From NCBI GenBank assembly GCA_964035575.1, contig OZ037855.1, positions 186,001 through 250,000 of the forward strand: a stretch of DNA of 64,000 nt, written 5' to 3'. This document shows, one piece after another, positions 21,305-32,440 of the stretch. Each line of letters begins with the position of its first letter. The first letter of the stretch is position 1. The position numbers were made by a program, and so were the translations under genes. The DNA comes from Rhynchopus sp. YZ270_cl-10. Its lineage: Eukaryota; Euglenozoa; Diplonemea; Diplonemida; Diplonemidae. The notes beneath the pieces were generated by a model. The model did no database searches. It was not told the DNA's origin and saw nothing but the letters and a program-made list of their open reading frames with translations.

Positions 21305-23070
21305 CTATCTTTTACCCCCACGCCCACGGCCACGACCACCGCCGCCACCACCACCACTGTTCCCACCACCACCTCCTCCACCCCCTCCTCCTCCTCCTCC
21401 TCCCCCGCCTCCACCACCTCCACGGCGGCTTCGCTTCCCTCCCTTCCCACCACCACCGTCGTCCCCTTTCCCTGCCCTCTCCTCATCACTGTGTGCCTCC
21501 TCACGAGACTCCCTGCGGAGAATGGTCGGCGCTCCACCACCACCTCCACCACCGCCACCGCCACGTCCCCTGGTCGGGGCGGAGGCCGGCTGGCGTGTCA
21601 GAGGCTTCTTCATCTCGACTTTGACTGTCGTTGCCTTGGGGGGTGTGGTGGCGGGCTCTGCTCGCTCGGTGCGTGAGGGGGTGGGGGTGGGGGAAGGTTT
21701 GGTGGGCTTGTCGTCGTCGCTGTCCTCCTCAGACTCCTCATCGGAGTAGGAGTCGGAGGTCTCGGAGTCGGAGTTCTTCTCTTCTGCGAGCTCATCCTGC
21801 TCACGTTTGGTGAGGACACGCATCACCTTGACCTTGCCGCCGCTCTTCTGTGGGTGATAAGGGTTCAGTAAGGGAGAGGGGGTGGGGGAAAAATTGTACA
21901 AACCTTGACCCTCTCGTGTTCGCGTTTGCGGTTACGCCGTCTGCCGCCGCCACGTCCACCCTTCCACAATGTCTTCTTCAGCGCCTCCGTCAGCGCAGTT
22001 TCCACAAGCTTCGGCTGTGTAGGAGGGGTTTCATCTTGGGGACAAAAAAAAAAATCAAGGAAATAGATTGCATCGCAAACTATACCATGGATGGCAAATG
22101 ATGGCAGGACAAAGAAAGAGAAAACTTGAAATGCCTCATGCACTATCAGAAATATCACGAATGGACGACCTACGCCTTGAGGCTCTTGAATACTTTCAAG
22201 AACGACCAGATAAAGACATTCAGCCATTTAACACTGAATGCTTCACATACCTTCCCCGCTTCCGCCTTCTCCCGCTCCAGCCAGTCGTCGAGGGTTAGCT
22301 CTGTGGACGTCACGGCGGGCTGTCCTTCTGTGAGACTATCGACAAAGCGTTTGTAGTCTGCACTCTCTGATATGGTGCCGCAGAGCGGGTCAGGGGGCAC
22401 AGCACTGCACGGCGCCACGGCCTGGTTGGGTGCGTACTCCACAGTCGCAAGAGAGACGTAGCCTTTGCTGTCCGTGAAACTTCGCCCATCGAACTGCTCG
22501 TGGAGCTGTGGGGTGGGTGGGTGGTTGAGTGTGCAGGAGGTGCTGGTGGTGAAGGGAAAGTGTGGGGGGTGGGGTGGGGTACCTTCTGGACACACTCCTC
22601 GTTCTTGGCAACGATGATGGCGGTGGAGGGGATAAGCTTCATGCGCGTCAGCTTGCCTTTCTCGTAGAAGAACCATTCTATGTTGTCGAATGTCTGCGGA
22701 GGAGGTGGTGTGGTGTGATGTGAGGTTGCCTAGTGAGGGTAATTCTTGCGCAGAATATGGCTCTTGACGTGATGTGATGTGATGAGGTGTAATACACTGT
22801 AAGCTAGCCACGTTGTTGGTAACTTAATAACTATACGTTCAAAAAAAAAACAGAAAATACTGAGGCGGTCCAACTATGTTATTGGCAAAAAAAATGGCGC
22901 CAAACCACTGTAGTTAGGGTGTCTCATTAAAAGAACGTCCTACATACATCGCCTGCATTCGCCTTCACAGCCTCGACGAAGCCTTCCTCAGTCAGGTTCC
23001 ACGGCAGGTGGCGTAGAACGATTTTCAGCTTCCTCTGCCCCGTGGGCGCTACCTGTACAGGCTCTGCCAT
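21305..23070 (-). CDS. UPF3: Regulator of nonsense transcripts UPF3
   Basis: Five exons: 23070-22948, 22693-22583, 22505-22251, 22014-21904 and 21847-21305. The introns are 254, 77, 236 and 56 bp, all phase 0, with GT-AG borders (donors GTATGT, GTACCC, GTATGT, GTTTGT). The product has 380 residues. Residues 12-165 form the Smg4/UPF3 domain: KLKIVLRHLPWNLTEEGF (first strand and helix), then FDGRSFTDSKGYVSLATVEY and ADYKRFVDSL, closely following the UPF3 pattern that binds UPF2. A basic segment (WKGGRGGGRRRNRKREHERV) follows, then an acidic Ser/Asp/Glu stretch around residues 215-240, then an RGG and poly-Gly tail with 20 or more consecutive glycines. UPF3 bridges exon-junction complexes to UPF2/UPF1 in nonsense-mediated decay. 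The tail is not typical of UPF3. Confidence 0.9.
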
Positions 23071-24360
23071 CTGGTGCTGCCAACCACTCTACAGCTAAGC
23101 ACCCTCACCTCCCTAACGACCCTGCCTTTTGTTGCCGGCCGTGCCAATGCAACGGTAACCTTGTTGTGTTTTCTCTTGTTATTTTGCCTAACTCAGGCAA
23201 ACTCTCCCACCACTCTGTAGTGTATATTGAGTGTCATATGGTGAGGGGAAGGGGAAAGGGAGAGGAATATGTGAGTAACGAACTCCAAGAGTTCAAGAAA
23301 ATAGGCTCGGGAGAAACGTTCCAAGGAGGAGTGTGCTATCTAGCTAGAAGTGGTCTGAAATACGGACTTCCTTGGTGGGGGGGAAAAAATGTTTCAAGAG
23401 TTGCGCGAAGAGGAGCAGGGGCATTTTAATACAATTAAGTCAAGGCAGAACCCACTCAGTGTCTTGTGTTTGCCGCGTGGCCTTCAGTGTCTTGCTTGGA
23501 GTTTCCCGGAGAGGAGAGGAAATCCCTCAGTTCAGGAAACAACTCCACGGCATCCTCTGATTCAGGAAGCAGTTCCGTTAGTTTTCGTTTCGGTCAACTG
23601 CATCCCTCTCGGCCCAATAAGCGTTAACTCATTGGGTGGAATCTGAGTGGAATTTTTCTGCGGCTGTACGCTGGGTGGGGAGAACGAGTATATTTCGTAC
23701 ACCGCCGAGCTGGTGGCCAGAGAGGCCCTTCCGATTGGAGAAACTGCACACTGACCACAAGCACTACACGCTGCGATGTGTTGAAACCTTGTCCCCAACA
23801 ATTTTCCCCCAATAAGTGAAGTGTAGGGGTGCCAATATCCCCTGAAGGTCAGAAACAGAAAAGAGATGTCCCACTATTTTTAGAAAAGGGTCTACATCCC
23901 TCTTATGATTTGCGTGGTTACAACAAAAAGAAAGCTTTTGGGTAAGATAGTCCCTAATGGTCCTAAGCCTCGTGTGTGTTGATCATCTTAATCATACCAT
24001 TTCCTTTTTTTTGAGGCATTTTTTAAGTTATGCCTGGCTGTTTTTCAGTCAAAAGACGCAAAACTAACAGAAATGGTATTATCACACAAAATGATGCTTT
24101 TTTGCATCTTCAACACAAAGGCGGGAAAGAAAAAGAGTATTATTCGCTGCAGAGTCCTAGCTTGCCTGGGTCAGTGGGTCAAGCTGACCCAAGTGCCTGG
24201 GTCGCGACCCACGAAAAAAAAAAAAAAAAGGGAATTAATTAATTTGGAAATTGGGAAATTCTGATTTTTTCCCCTCTTTGGGGGGCCCACCACCTTTTCT
24301 GGGGTAAGAAAAAAATATCGACAAAAAAATCCGGCGCCGTCCAGGGCTGGACCCAATTTT
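23071..24360. other. Gene-free DNA upstream of UPF3
   Basis: No gene supported. 23166-23560 has modest open frames on the plus strand without motifs. One degraded hairpin repeat (CCTAAGCCTCGTGTG) lies near 23960. Confidence 0.45.
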
Positions 24361-24486
24361 TTTTGCCTGCGGCGCCATTTTTCCTTTTTTGCTCCGCAAA
24401 AAAGGGTTCGTAGAGTGACTCTGTGGTGTAAAAAGCTACATTTTTACACCGTACCCTAATTTTTTTCGCCTGCGGCGCCATTTTAT
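24361..24486 (-). repeat. About 125-bp repeat, inverted copy of 10862-10987
   Basis: Reverse-complement relative of 10862-10987, again with GCCTGCGGCGCCAT at both ends in the same direction. The inner part CTCCGCAAAAAAGGGTTCG and GTGACTCTGTGGTGTAAAAA is well kept. Confidence 0.7.
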
Positions 24487-26475
24487 ATATTTTGTGTTGG
24501 GTGATCTATGAACGGGGAGTGATTTTTATGGTTATAGTAGCGTTCCACTTAACGTTGTGAGCAACTCACTAGTCGTAGTGGCCAAAATTTGTATCAGTCA
24601 AGAACTTGTCCATTTTTCTGAAATGACCCCACCACAGTGAGGGTAGAGCTCGGAAACCCCAAAAAAGCCAAGACAAGCCCCCCAAGGCCCAAAACCTCTG
24701 CTGACCCAAAAAAAAAATTCTGACCCAGATTTGGCATTTTTTTCCAAAACCAAGCTAGGACCCTGATTCGCTGAACGTGCCAAAAAAAAAATCTAAATAT
24801 GGCGCAGTTGATGGGGTTTGAGTTAATAAGTAGAGTGCAAAACACGACATTTTGAAAGGCGTTGTACAGTGGCACATGCATTATTCAATACCTTTCAGAG
24901 CGCCAACCTTTTTTAATACAAAACTCATAGGGGTCCTGAAGCAAACACCTACCAAGAAAAAAAAGGCTCACCCTTCAAGAATTTTGTCATAAAAAAATCG
25001 TGCACTTTGTTTTATCCTTTTTTTTTCTTTCTCATTTTTATCAAAATTCGTTATTTTTGTTTTCATTGTCTGATGGAGTCATTACTCTGCACGGTACATA
25101 CATTATCGTTGCATCGCCACCAACAGATGGTTTTTCTTCTATATTCTAAGCATCAAGGCTTGGATACGTATGCTAAGAAGGTTATGAACGCCAAAAAAAA
25201 TGTTGGACCAGAACCCCAACGTGAGGTCCGACCTTAACTTACCCAACACAAAATTGATGCTGGATACGGGGCTCGATATCAGACAATACAAAGAGCAAAA
25301 AAACGCTTGATGCAGGGGGTTATGAAGGGGGGGGGTTAAATCCTGGTCAGCCTTACTACAGGTTTTTGTCTGTAGAGATGGTTGCACCTTCAGCTTCCTT
25401 CCTTCATCATCAATCCACATTCCTCTGGAGGACCCCAACTTGAGCTGGGCTCGACCAGGATTTGACCAGGATTCAACCCCCCAAAAACCTACATAAGCCC
25501 CTGGTTTGATGTAAAAGATAAAAAAGGTGGAGTTAATAGTAAGAAAGCAGGGGCCTAAAAAAAGAAAAATAAGTTTTCAGAATAAAGAGAAAAAGGAGTT
25601 CATAAGATGAACCTTTGGAGTCACGGAAAAAAAAAGGTGATGATACCTAAACAGTCTCACCTACCAGCACACATAACACATCTAAAAAATCAAAGGGCAA
25701 AATATGCCAAAGAATTTACCTATTCAAATCTAAAATTTTATTGTTCACTTTGTCAAAATCTCTTTGTTTTTCTCTTTGTCTATTTTTCCTGCATTTTTTA
25801 TTCTCTTCTTTGTACTTTCTTTTGTTTTGGTTGTTGTTAGATAAGCTCAATCGCCTATCGAGTTCTGTGAATAGCACGGAACTCCTTTTCATGTGTATCC
25901 ATGGAAATCAGTATCATATGTGATACCGGGGGATCTCTGCTTGCTGCGAGCCCTTCGGTGAGCTTGACATTGTTTTGGAAAAAAGGGGAAAAGTGCAAAA
26001 GAGAGACACAGAGAGAAAAACAAAAAAATTTGAAAAAAGGTGTCGTTTGAGAAAAACAAACAAACGGACGCGCTGTGTGAAAAACGAGTGTTTCTCTGCG
26101 CGTGATATTTTGTGGGGAAGAATAAAACATTATGAAAAAAGCTCGTTGCGTTCCCACTATCGTTTCCGCTGCGCTCTCACTAGCGTTCCCACTCCATTCG
26201 GTTTTCTCTTACTTAAAAAAAAAATCCTATTTGCTCCTCCCCACCTCCCCTCCCACCCTCCGATCCCACACTCTCCCTCTCCCTCCAAACACAACCTAAC
26301 TCCCATTCTAATTAAAGACGCGCATGAATGGACCAATGAGGTTCCTTCTGTCCCTACCGACTATCTGGCGAAACAGAACTCAAGGGAACGACCTCAATAC
26401 ACCCCCCTCTCCATCCTCCATCGATGCCCGAGAGGAAAAAAAAAATCACTATTTTTTTTTTTCCCCCTTTCCCCC
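24487..26475. other. Gene-free DNA with one satellite unit
   Basis: No gene supported. 24595-24670 contains one unit of the satellite found at 29980-30720 and 62395-63010 (AACTTGTCCATTT, then TGACCCCACCACAG). 26190-26475 is pyrimidine-rich and may be the 3' flank of the next gene. Confidence 0.5.
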
Positions 26476-26555
26476 TCAATACAACGCAGGCTGGTACGGC
26501 TGTGCGGACCTTCTGCTCCTCCCATTTGCCGAGGACTTTCGCCGTCTGCGTTTCT

Positions 26556-26586
<31 letters not shown>

Positions 26587-27798
26587 TCCCCCTTGGTACT
26601 TCTCATACGAAGCGAGGTCGTCGTATCTATGTCTATTCCCTCTGTCCCCTCTTGGTGGAGGAGGCACACCATGGTAGGGTCCTGCGTGAGAATGTGCGAC
26701 CTGGCGTGAGTAGTATGCTTGCATTGCGTTGGATAGGGGTTTGCATGGTGTGCGTATTCCGTTCGAGCGTTCGGGGATGCAACAGGGTTGGCATTGTTGT
26801 TGCATTGGCACACATGGACTAGGTAGCGTTCTGCATGCAGGGGAGGTGATAAGACCGACAGAGCATGGCGATGCTGAACGTTGTCTCGATTGAGGTGAAT
26901 TCAGTGTAGCCGCAGATATGTCATGCAACGCACGGTCGTGTCTATCAAATGCAGGAATGCGGTGCGGTACCGAGACTGCTTCTACCGCACTAACTTCGAA
27001 TGTGTTGTCCCCCCAATCCTGAGGTGTGTCGAGCTGCTTCTCTTTTCTACTCCGGGTAAAGGAAAGCAGGGTTGTGGTTGAGGCGATGCTGCGAAACCTC
27101 AAAAACACCAACGAAGCCAACGCATGACCATGTGGATCACCACGTGACGCGGTTATAACATTGTAATGTCTTCCGGGTGACCCACTATACGCAGACCCTG
27201 GAGACTCCCCCCTCGCCTCCATATCGTTCTTCAACGCTACGGCAACACCGTCATGCGTTGCAAGGTTTGAATAGAACATAATATCTTTCGCTGATAGCGT
27301 CAATCTTTCGCCCATCATATCAGCATGCGATATCACAAATGAACCAGACCCGGTCAAACTAAGGACACCGCTGAACCATTCATTCAAAGGAGGGAGCGGG
27401 GAGGTCTGGTGGCCGTGGGAGCCGTCGATGAGGCGGGACACGTTGTGGATGTCGTCACATTGGAGGACCATGTCGTCTTCGAGGATGAAGGTGTCGGCAG
27501 GGTGGTGTGCGATGGGTGGCGACACGGCAGGGAGGTACTGATGGGGGTCTTGCATCGCGAGGTGCGTGGTGTCGGGTAGCAGCGGGGGTGGTGGTGTCAG
27601 TGTTGGTGTTGTTGCCTGCGCCGCAGCAGCCGCAGTCGCTGCGGCTGCTGACGCCACAACGGCGACATCGTCCGCAGCGCGCATCGCTAACAGCTGCTGG
27701 TCCAGCCTCGCTCTTTCCAATGCGAGAGACGCATCGTCTTCAAGCGGTGCAGGAACAGCAAGAGGAGGTGCCACGGGGTAGAGGGGGTGTTTGTACAT
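26476..27798 (-). CDS. Hypothetical protein, low-complexity, basic C-terminus
   Basis: A single exon of 440 residues. The start ATG at 27798 follows a C-rich leader. No domain is recognised. Residues 48-62 are an Ala run and 65-75 a Pro/Thr run. The middle (about residues 110-270) is more protein-like, including DTFILEDDMVLQCDD and NEWFSGVLSLTGSGSFVISH. Around residues 330-345 there are several Cys-Pro pairs (RTLPSPCVP, QCQPCCIPE). The C-terminus has PPPPRGDRGN, eleven or more glycines and then EEKRRRRKSS, a possible nuclear localisation signal. Base composition and position match the other genes. It may be a lineage-specific regulatory or RNA-associated protein, but this is a guess. It starts 137 bp downstream of the end of the EF-hand gene, the closest gene spacing in the window. 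Confidence 0.65.
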
Positions 27799-27934
27799 AG
27801 TGTTTGAGGATGGGGGGGAGAGGGGGTACTGTGTGGTGGTGTGGTGTGACGTTTTGAAATAGAAATTATTGCTGTTTTTTTAACTCTATTTTGTCCCCAT
27901 ATTCCCCAAAAAAATCTAAGAAAATGCAGGGAAC

Positions 27935-28596
27935 CTAGTAAGGCATGGATGCGAGAGGCAGCATCAATGTATCCAAGCTGTCCCCTGCGGCGCGTTGGAA
28001 GTCTGCTGGACGGAGGTATCCATCACGGTCTGTGTCGAGCGCTGCGAAGGTTGCGTTGAGCGCCTGGTAGACGTTGCCTGAGGTGATGGTGTTGTCCGAG
28101 ATGCGTGTAAGGAAGACTTGGAGGTCTTTTTGCGAGACACGCCCGTCACCGTCTAGGTCGTAGAGAGAGAAGAGCATAGTGAGTTGATCGGCGTAGGGGC
28201 AGGACTGCTCGAAGGGTGCCATCAGACGCACGAACTGCGCCATGCTCACCACACCGTCTGCATCGCTGTGCACCGCCAGCATGCGCTCCAGAACATAGTC
28301 CTCACGCAGCGTGTACGGCAGCGCCGCCACCACATCCGCCTTAGTGACCTGCGTCTTTCCCTGCGCAATCGTACAGTACCGTCTGTGCAAACGCTGCACC
28401 TGAGCTCTACTGAACGTCGTCCCCTTCTGCAGCTCTGCCAGCTCCGCATAGCTCAGCTCCCCCTCCTCCTTCTCAAGCAGGTATTCGTTCACCTCTGTGA
28501 GGTTCACCTATATGGGGGAGGGGAAATGAGGGGAAAATGTGTTAGGCATACCTCGTTTGTGATGTCCTCCATCTGGGGTATGGGCTCGTCGGCCAT
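27935..28596 (-). CDS. Calcineurin-B/CHP-like EF-hand protein
   Basis: Two exons: 28596-28552 and 28507-27935. The 44-bp intron (donor GTATGC, acceptor CATATAG, phase 0) is the shortest seen here. The product has 205 residues. The first half, with ELAELQKGTTFSRAQVQRL, follows the N-terminal helix pattern of calcineurin B, CHP and CBL-type proteins (an E-ethr-FS-xx-Q-I-xx-L arrangement). EF2 (HSDADGVVSMAQF, about residues 95-107) is degenerate. EF3 (DLDGDGRVSQKD, 132-143) and EF4 (DTDRDGYLRPAD, 173-184) have canonical D-x-D-x-D-G loops, though both end in Asp rather than Glu at position 12, which lowers calcium affinity or allows magnesium. No N-terminal Met-Gly myristoylation signal is present. 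It is a likely calcium sensor and regulatory subunit; which phosphatase or transporter it serves is unknown. Confidence 0.82.
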
Positions 28597-29753
28597 TCGG
28601 GTGTGGGGAGTGGGGGTGTGTTGGGCCTGTGTTGTGGTCGTGAGTGTTCATCACATGAAGCATGTTTTTTGGGTATTAAAGGAGTACTTCTCAAGTGATC
28701 GACCATGTGGTGGTGTATGCAAATGGTCGGGTAGTGGGGGCTGGATTAGAGTGGCAAGAAACCTGGTTGATCCTGTGGTCAAATGCTTTCAAGGAAGCCA
28801 TGGTAATATTTGAAGTGAAGGAAAAGAGAACATCGCAGAAAATTGCATGAATCACACCCCATTCGTTTTTTTTGTAGTTTAGTGGTCCGAAAAAAAAAAA
28901 GAATAAAATAGGCAAAACAAAGAAAACTTGCGTCCAAGAAAAGGAGCAAACAAAGAAAACTTGAAAAGATGAATGTGCCTCTCACACACATTTGAAGAAA
29001 GAATGACATACAGACATACAGACAGACAGACACCATGCTCCTTTGAAGACTTTTATAGTCGCAATATAGCAAATATCTTGTCAAAAAAAAATTTGAATCG
29101 ACTCAAATGCGCCACAGGGACACATGCATATCTTGAAAAAGACGTATTAGATTATAGAAACACATGGACAACTACTAGTCTAGGCAATAAACAGGCAAAC
29201 CGCTGCAGGAAACTAAAACTAGTCTCAAAAAACCCCCCTCAAAATGTATGCAGAGAAAAAAAGGGAGGGAAGAAGATGAATGTGCCTCTCGTGCACATAA
29301 GAAAACTCTATTCAGGAACCTTTGTGCATACCGACACAGAAAAATAAAAATGTCAGAAAAAGACAGGTTTCCTGCAAAAAAAAAAAATATAGAAAAATTG
29401 GAGTGATGTCGTTCGTGGTATCCCCACAATTTCCCCAAAAAAGACCCTCCCCAGAAGAAGATCCGTGGGCATCATCCCAACAGATCTAAGCAAGATTTGT
29501 ATTTTCCCCCCATTATTTGGTGCGATTTTCCCAAAGAAAAATTAGGTGTAAAAAAAAAAGGTCCTTCTAAGGGTCCTTCTCTAGGTATACCCCAAACTCC
29601 ATATGAGTCACACCATTATATCAATCAGATGCAACAATCAAAACACTTGAGATTTGAGTGAGTGGAAAACCCCTAAGTCAACCCAAGGAGGGAAAAGAGA
29701 ATGCTTGTAAGATGAATGTGCCTCAGTGCACACATAGGAGAAAAAAGGGGGTT
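28597..29753. other. Gene-free DNA with three ATGTGC hairpins
   Basis: No gene supported. Hairpin repeats of the ATGTGC type lie at 28968, 29275-29298 and 29711-29735, each preceded by GATGA. Confidence 0.5.
29275..29298 (+). repeat. CTCTCGT-loop hairpin repeat, ATGTGC type
   Basis: GATGA then stem ATGTGC, loop CTCTCGT, stem GCACAT. It has the same loop and the same GATGA lead as the CTAAGC-type hairpins, but a completely different perfect stem. Confidence 0.7.
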
Positions 29754-29856
29754 GACTTGAAATACAACAGCCCGCTCGCGAACAGTGTACTATAGTATAT
29801 GACCGGGTGCACGGGGTGGACCCCAAACCATGCAGTCCTACAATCCATTTCGAGGG
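29754..29856 (+). repeat. About 100-bp structured repeat (copy 2)
   Basis: GACTTGAAATACAACAGCCC, CGCTCGCGAACAGTGTAC, TATAGTATATGACCGGGTG, GGACCCCAAACCATGCAGTC, ACAATCCATTTCG. It matches 5249-5340 along its length with small indels. It follows an ATGTGC hairpin (29711) by about 20 bp. Confidence 0.65.
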
Positions 29857-29915
29857 CATCTAAGAATAATGGGGGTAATGATAGAAACTGACTAGTATAA
29901 TGTTGAGGTGCAAAG

Positions 29916-30874
29916 GGGTGGCATCAAAACAAAAAACGCGGACAATGTCCGCGTTTTTGGGGAATTTCAGACCCCCCCCTCCCCCCCCCAAAACGCGGAC
30001 ATTTTTTGTTTTTTTTTCCCCTATTTTTTGCTGGTTTTTGGGTGACGGGGTGCAAATTCGTGACCCAAAACACAGTTTTTTGGCATTTCCGGAATCCGTC
30101 CAGAAAGTGGTGGGGTCAATCTCGAAAATTGGACAATTTTTTGACCACTTAAATTTTTTGAAAATATGAGCCCGGTCACTAATACGTGGGGCCCATTTTC
30201 GGCCAAAAAATGCTGCTGAAAAAAATTTTCAGGTGAAAATTTTTCAGCCCCAAAACATGCCGCGATTGGCATTTCCGGGATCTGTCCGCGCTGTGGTGGG
30301 GTCAATTTGCCGAAATGGCCAAGTTCTTGGTTTTGGTCAAAATGAGTGTAAGGTAAAGGGGGCAAGGTAAATCCCACAACCCAGATTTTCTCTCTCTGAT
30401 GCTGAAACCATGAAAATGTGCAAAAACACCGGCATTTGCATTTCCGGAATCCGTCCGTTCTGTGGTGGGGTCAATTTGCCAAAATGGACAAGTTCTTGAT
30501 TTTGGTCAAAACCCGTCAGTGTAAGGTAAAGGGGTCCAAGTGTTTGCCTGTAGAAGCACATGGTAGCAGGGGTTTAAGGGCCCCCCATTCGTGTACATTT
30601 TGCAAAAAAACGCGGGCATCTTGTATTTTTTATTTTGCCCGAAAACACCGGCATTTGCATTTCCTGAATCCGCCGGTTCTGTGGTGGGGTCAATTTGCCG
30701 AAATGGACGAGTTTTTATAAATTTTGGTCAAAATCGTGTACGACCCCAGTGAAGAAAAAAAATTTCGAGGAAAAAAAAACCCCAAAATGTCCGCGTTTTC
30801 TGGAATTTCAGACCCCCCCCCTCCCCCCCCCAAAAACGCGGACATTGTCCGCGTTTTTTGTTTTGATGCCACCC
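29916..30874. mobile_element. 959-bp foldback element with perfect inverted ends and 5-bp TSD
   Basis: About 43 bp at the left end (from GGGTGGCATCAAAACAAAAA) are matched perfectly in inverse at the right end (to ...GATGCCACCC). CAAAG flanks both sides (29911-29915 and 30875-30879). Each end itself holds the palindrome CGCGGACAATGTCCGCG and a C-rich tract next to AATTTCAGAC. The middle (about 29985-30735) is a small satellite array: four units of 165-215 bp, each with GCATTTCCGGAATCCGTCC, GTGGTGGGGTCAAT and TTTTGGTCAAAA. No coding region is present. It is a non-autonomous inverted-end element that has captured, or is built from, satellite DNA. Confidence 0.8.
29985..30735 (+). repeat. Satellite array, four units of about 165-215 bp
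   Basis: GTGGTGGGGTCAAT recurs at about 30110, 30292, 30461 and 30683, each preceded by CATTTCC-GAATCCG or a variant and followed by a GGACAA or CCAAGTTCTTG segment and TTTTGGTCAAAA. The same unit occurs in reverse orientation at 62395-63010 and singly near 24600. Confidence 0.75.
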
Positions 30875-30890
30875 CAAAGAAAGATTAAGA

Positions 30891-30945
30891 TATTATTTTC
30901 AACCGAAAGATGGGGTTTATCCACCAGCGTTGTCTCCTCTTTCAA
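30891..30945 (+). repeat. About 57-bp repeat shared with 15107-15163
   Basis: TATTTTCAACCGAAAGATGG and ATCCACCAGCGTTGTCTCCT align with 15107-15163. It begins 12 bp beyond the target duplication of the foldback element, so the foldback inserted next to it. Confidence 0.65.
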
Positions 30946-32225
30946 AGAAAGAAACGTATAAACACAACACAGCAACAAATAAAACTTTTTTTTGATAAAT
31001 TGTTGGAGTAGTGTATTGTCTCGGTTGTGTTGCCACATTTTGTGCAAATCTCCACTTTCTAAAAGTTCACTCACAAAAAAAGGCCTTTTTTTAAATCACG
31101 TTGATAAACGTGCAGACCCCTCCCGAAATGCAGGCAAGCACGTACACGGAAAAGCAAAGACGCAACGGCTGGCCTAAGTGTGTTGCAGGCAACTGTGTCT
31201 TGTTGAAAAGACTTTTAGGATAGGGGTTTTTTGGGAATGGGAAAAAACAGAGGTATAATTTTTTGTGTGCAGTAAGCTGGTATGACTCCAAATAAAGAAC
31301 ATTTTTGAAGAAAAAAATGAGCCTCTCGCATCTGGGGAATGAGAAAATATGGTTGATTCATAAGCCTCTCTAGCCACCCCTTTTTAAAATATCTCGTTTC
31401 TTTTCTCGGTTCTTTCTTTTACAAAAAAAAGACGGGGGGAAAAAAAACGGTTGGGAACATCACAACACAGCACTACCTTCACCACCAAATCTCTATTCTG
31501 TAGATGCCATCTGGCTCTTTTATGTACCACGTACCTAAAGATATCAATACAAGGGGATGAGAATTTTCAACCCGAAACTTCAACTTGAATTACGTTGTCA
31601 CCCAAATGGATAACGGTATCTATTGTTCTGTTCTCTATGGGCAAGGTATGGTCTGGCCAGTCTAGCCACACCGGCTTAGTCAGCCAGCCAACCCAACCCC
31701 ATAACCCCCCCTCCCCCCAATCCCCAAAGCAATTTGATAAAAGCCCCAAAAGAACCTTACGCTATTCTTGGCCAAACCTTCATGAAGTATAATTTGTGTT
31801 GTAAATAATTGAACAAAAAAAAATTAGACTCTTTTTCCTGATATTTTTGGATGAGGAACTGGCTCTTGCAGACACCCTGTTGTGTGCGTTGCTGACCACG
31901 AAATCCTATTTATAAAAAAAAATACACAAAAAAAAAAGTTTCGTAATCTAAGGGAGAACAGGTAGGTGGGGGGGATTCGGTTCGAGGGGGATTGAGAATG
32001 TTTTGAAAAAGAAAAAGAAAAAAGTTGAAAGCTGAATCTGCATGACGTGCATACACATCTCAAAAAGGGGGAGGGATAAAGATTCCCCCCCGTCAGCCAC
32101 ACCAATAATAAAAATTCTAAGTTGATTCTCTATTCTTCGTTTAATGGCCACTCGAAAAAATATAAAGACAAAAAATTATGCGCTTTTAAACAGTTAAAAT
32201 GAAACGTTTTGCTTGCATTGTGTAG
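30946..32225. other. Gene-free AT-rich DNA
   Basis: No gene supported. TTTTTGATAAATTGTTGGAGT at about 30988 is shared with 59512. A weak hairpin repeat lies near 31320 and another at 32031. Confidence 0.45.
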
Positions 32226-32440
32226 TGGTTTAAATTGTTCTTGTTTTTTCTTTCTTTTCTTTTTTTTCTTTTTCTTTTTTACGATTGCCTACAGTGTAGG
32301 CGGGTTTAGTGAAAGCCCTCAACCCTGGTACCACCTCTGACCACATTTTCTTGTTGTGCTACGTGGCAGGGTTCCACACCACTCAAGGCAGTGGGGGACA
32401 GTCTCCCTGATCTTGTATCAAGGCGACTATACAGACAGCA
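32226..32440 (-). mobile_element. LINE 3' tail, second copy (inverted)
   Basis: On the minus strand this reads CTGTCCCCCACTGCC, GTGGAACCCTGCCA, GTAGCACAACAA, GGTACCA, then a hairpin GCCTACACTGTAGGC, then an A-rich tail of about 45 bp (complement of 32230-32280). The same order is seen in the LINE at 12230-12415. Only the 3' UTR remains, without coding sequence. Divergence from the first copy is considerable, so it is an older insertion or a different subfamily. Confidence 0.75.

Noticed and set aside
25975-26709. 244-codon plus-strand frame
   Set aside because: It runs from AT-rich spacer into the antisense of the orphan gene at 26476-27798 and is Ser/Pro low complexity with no domain.
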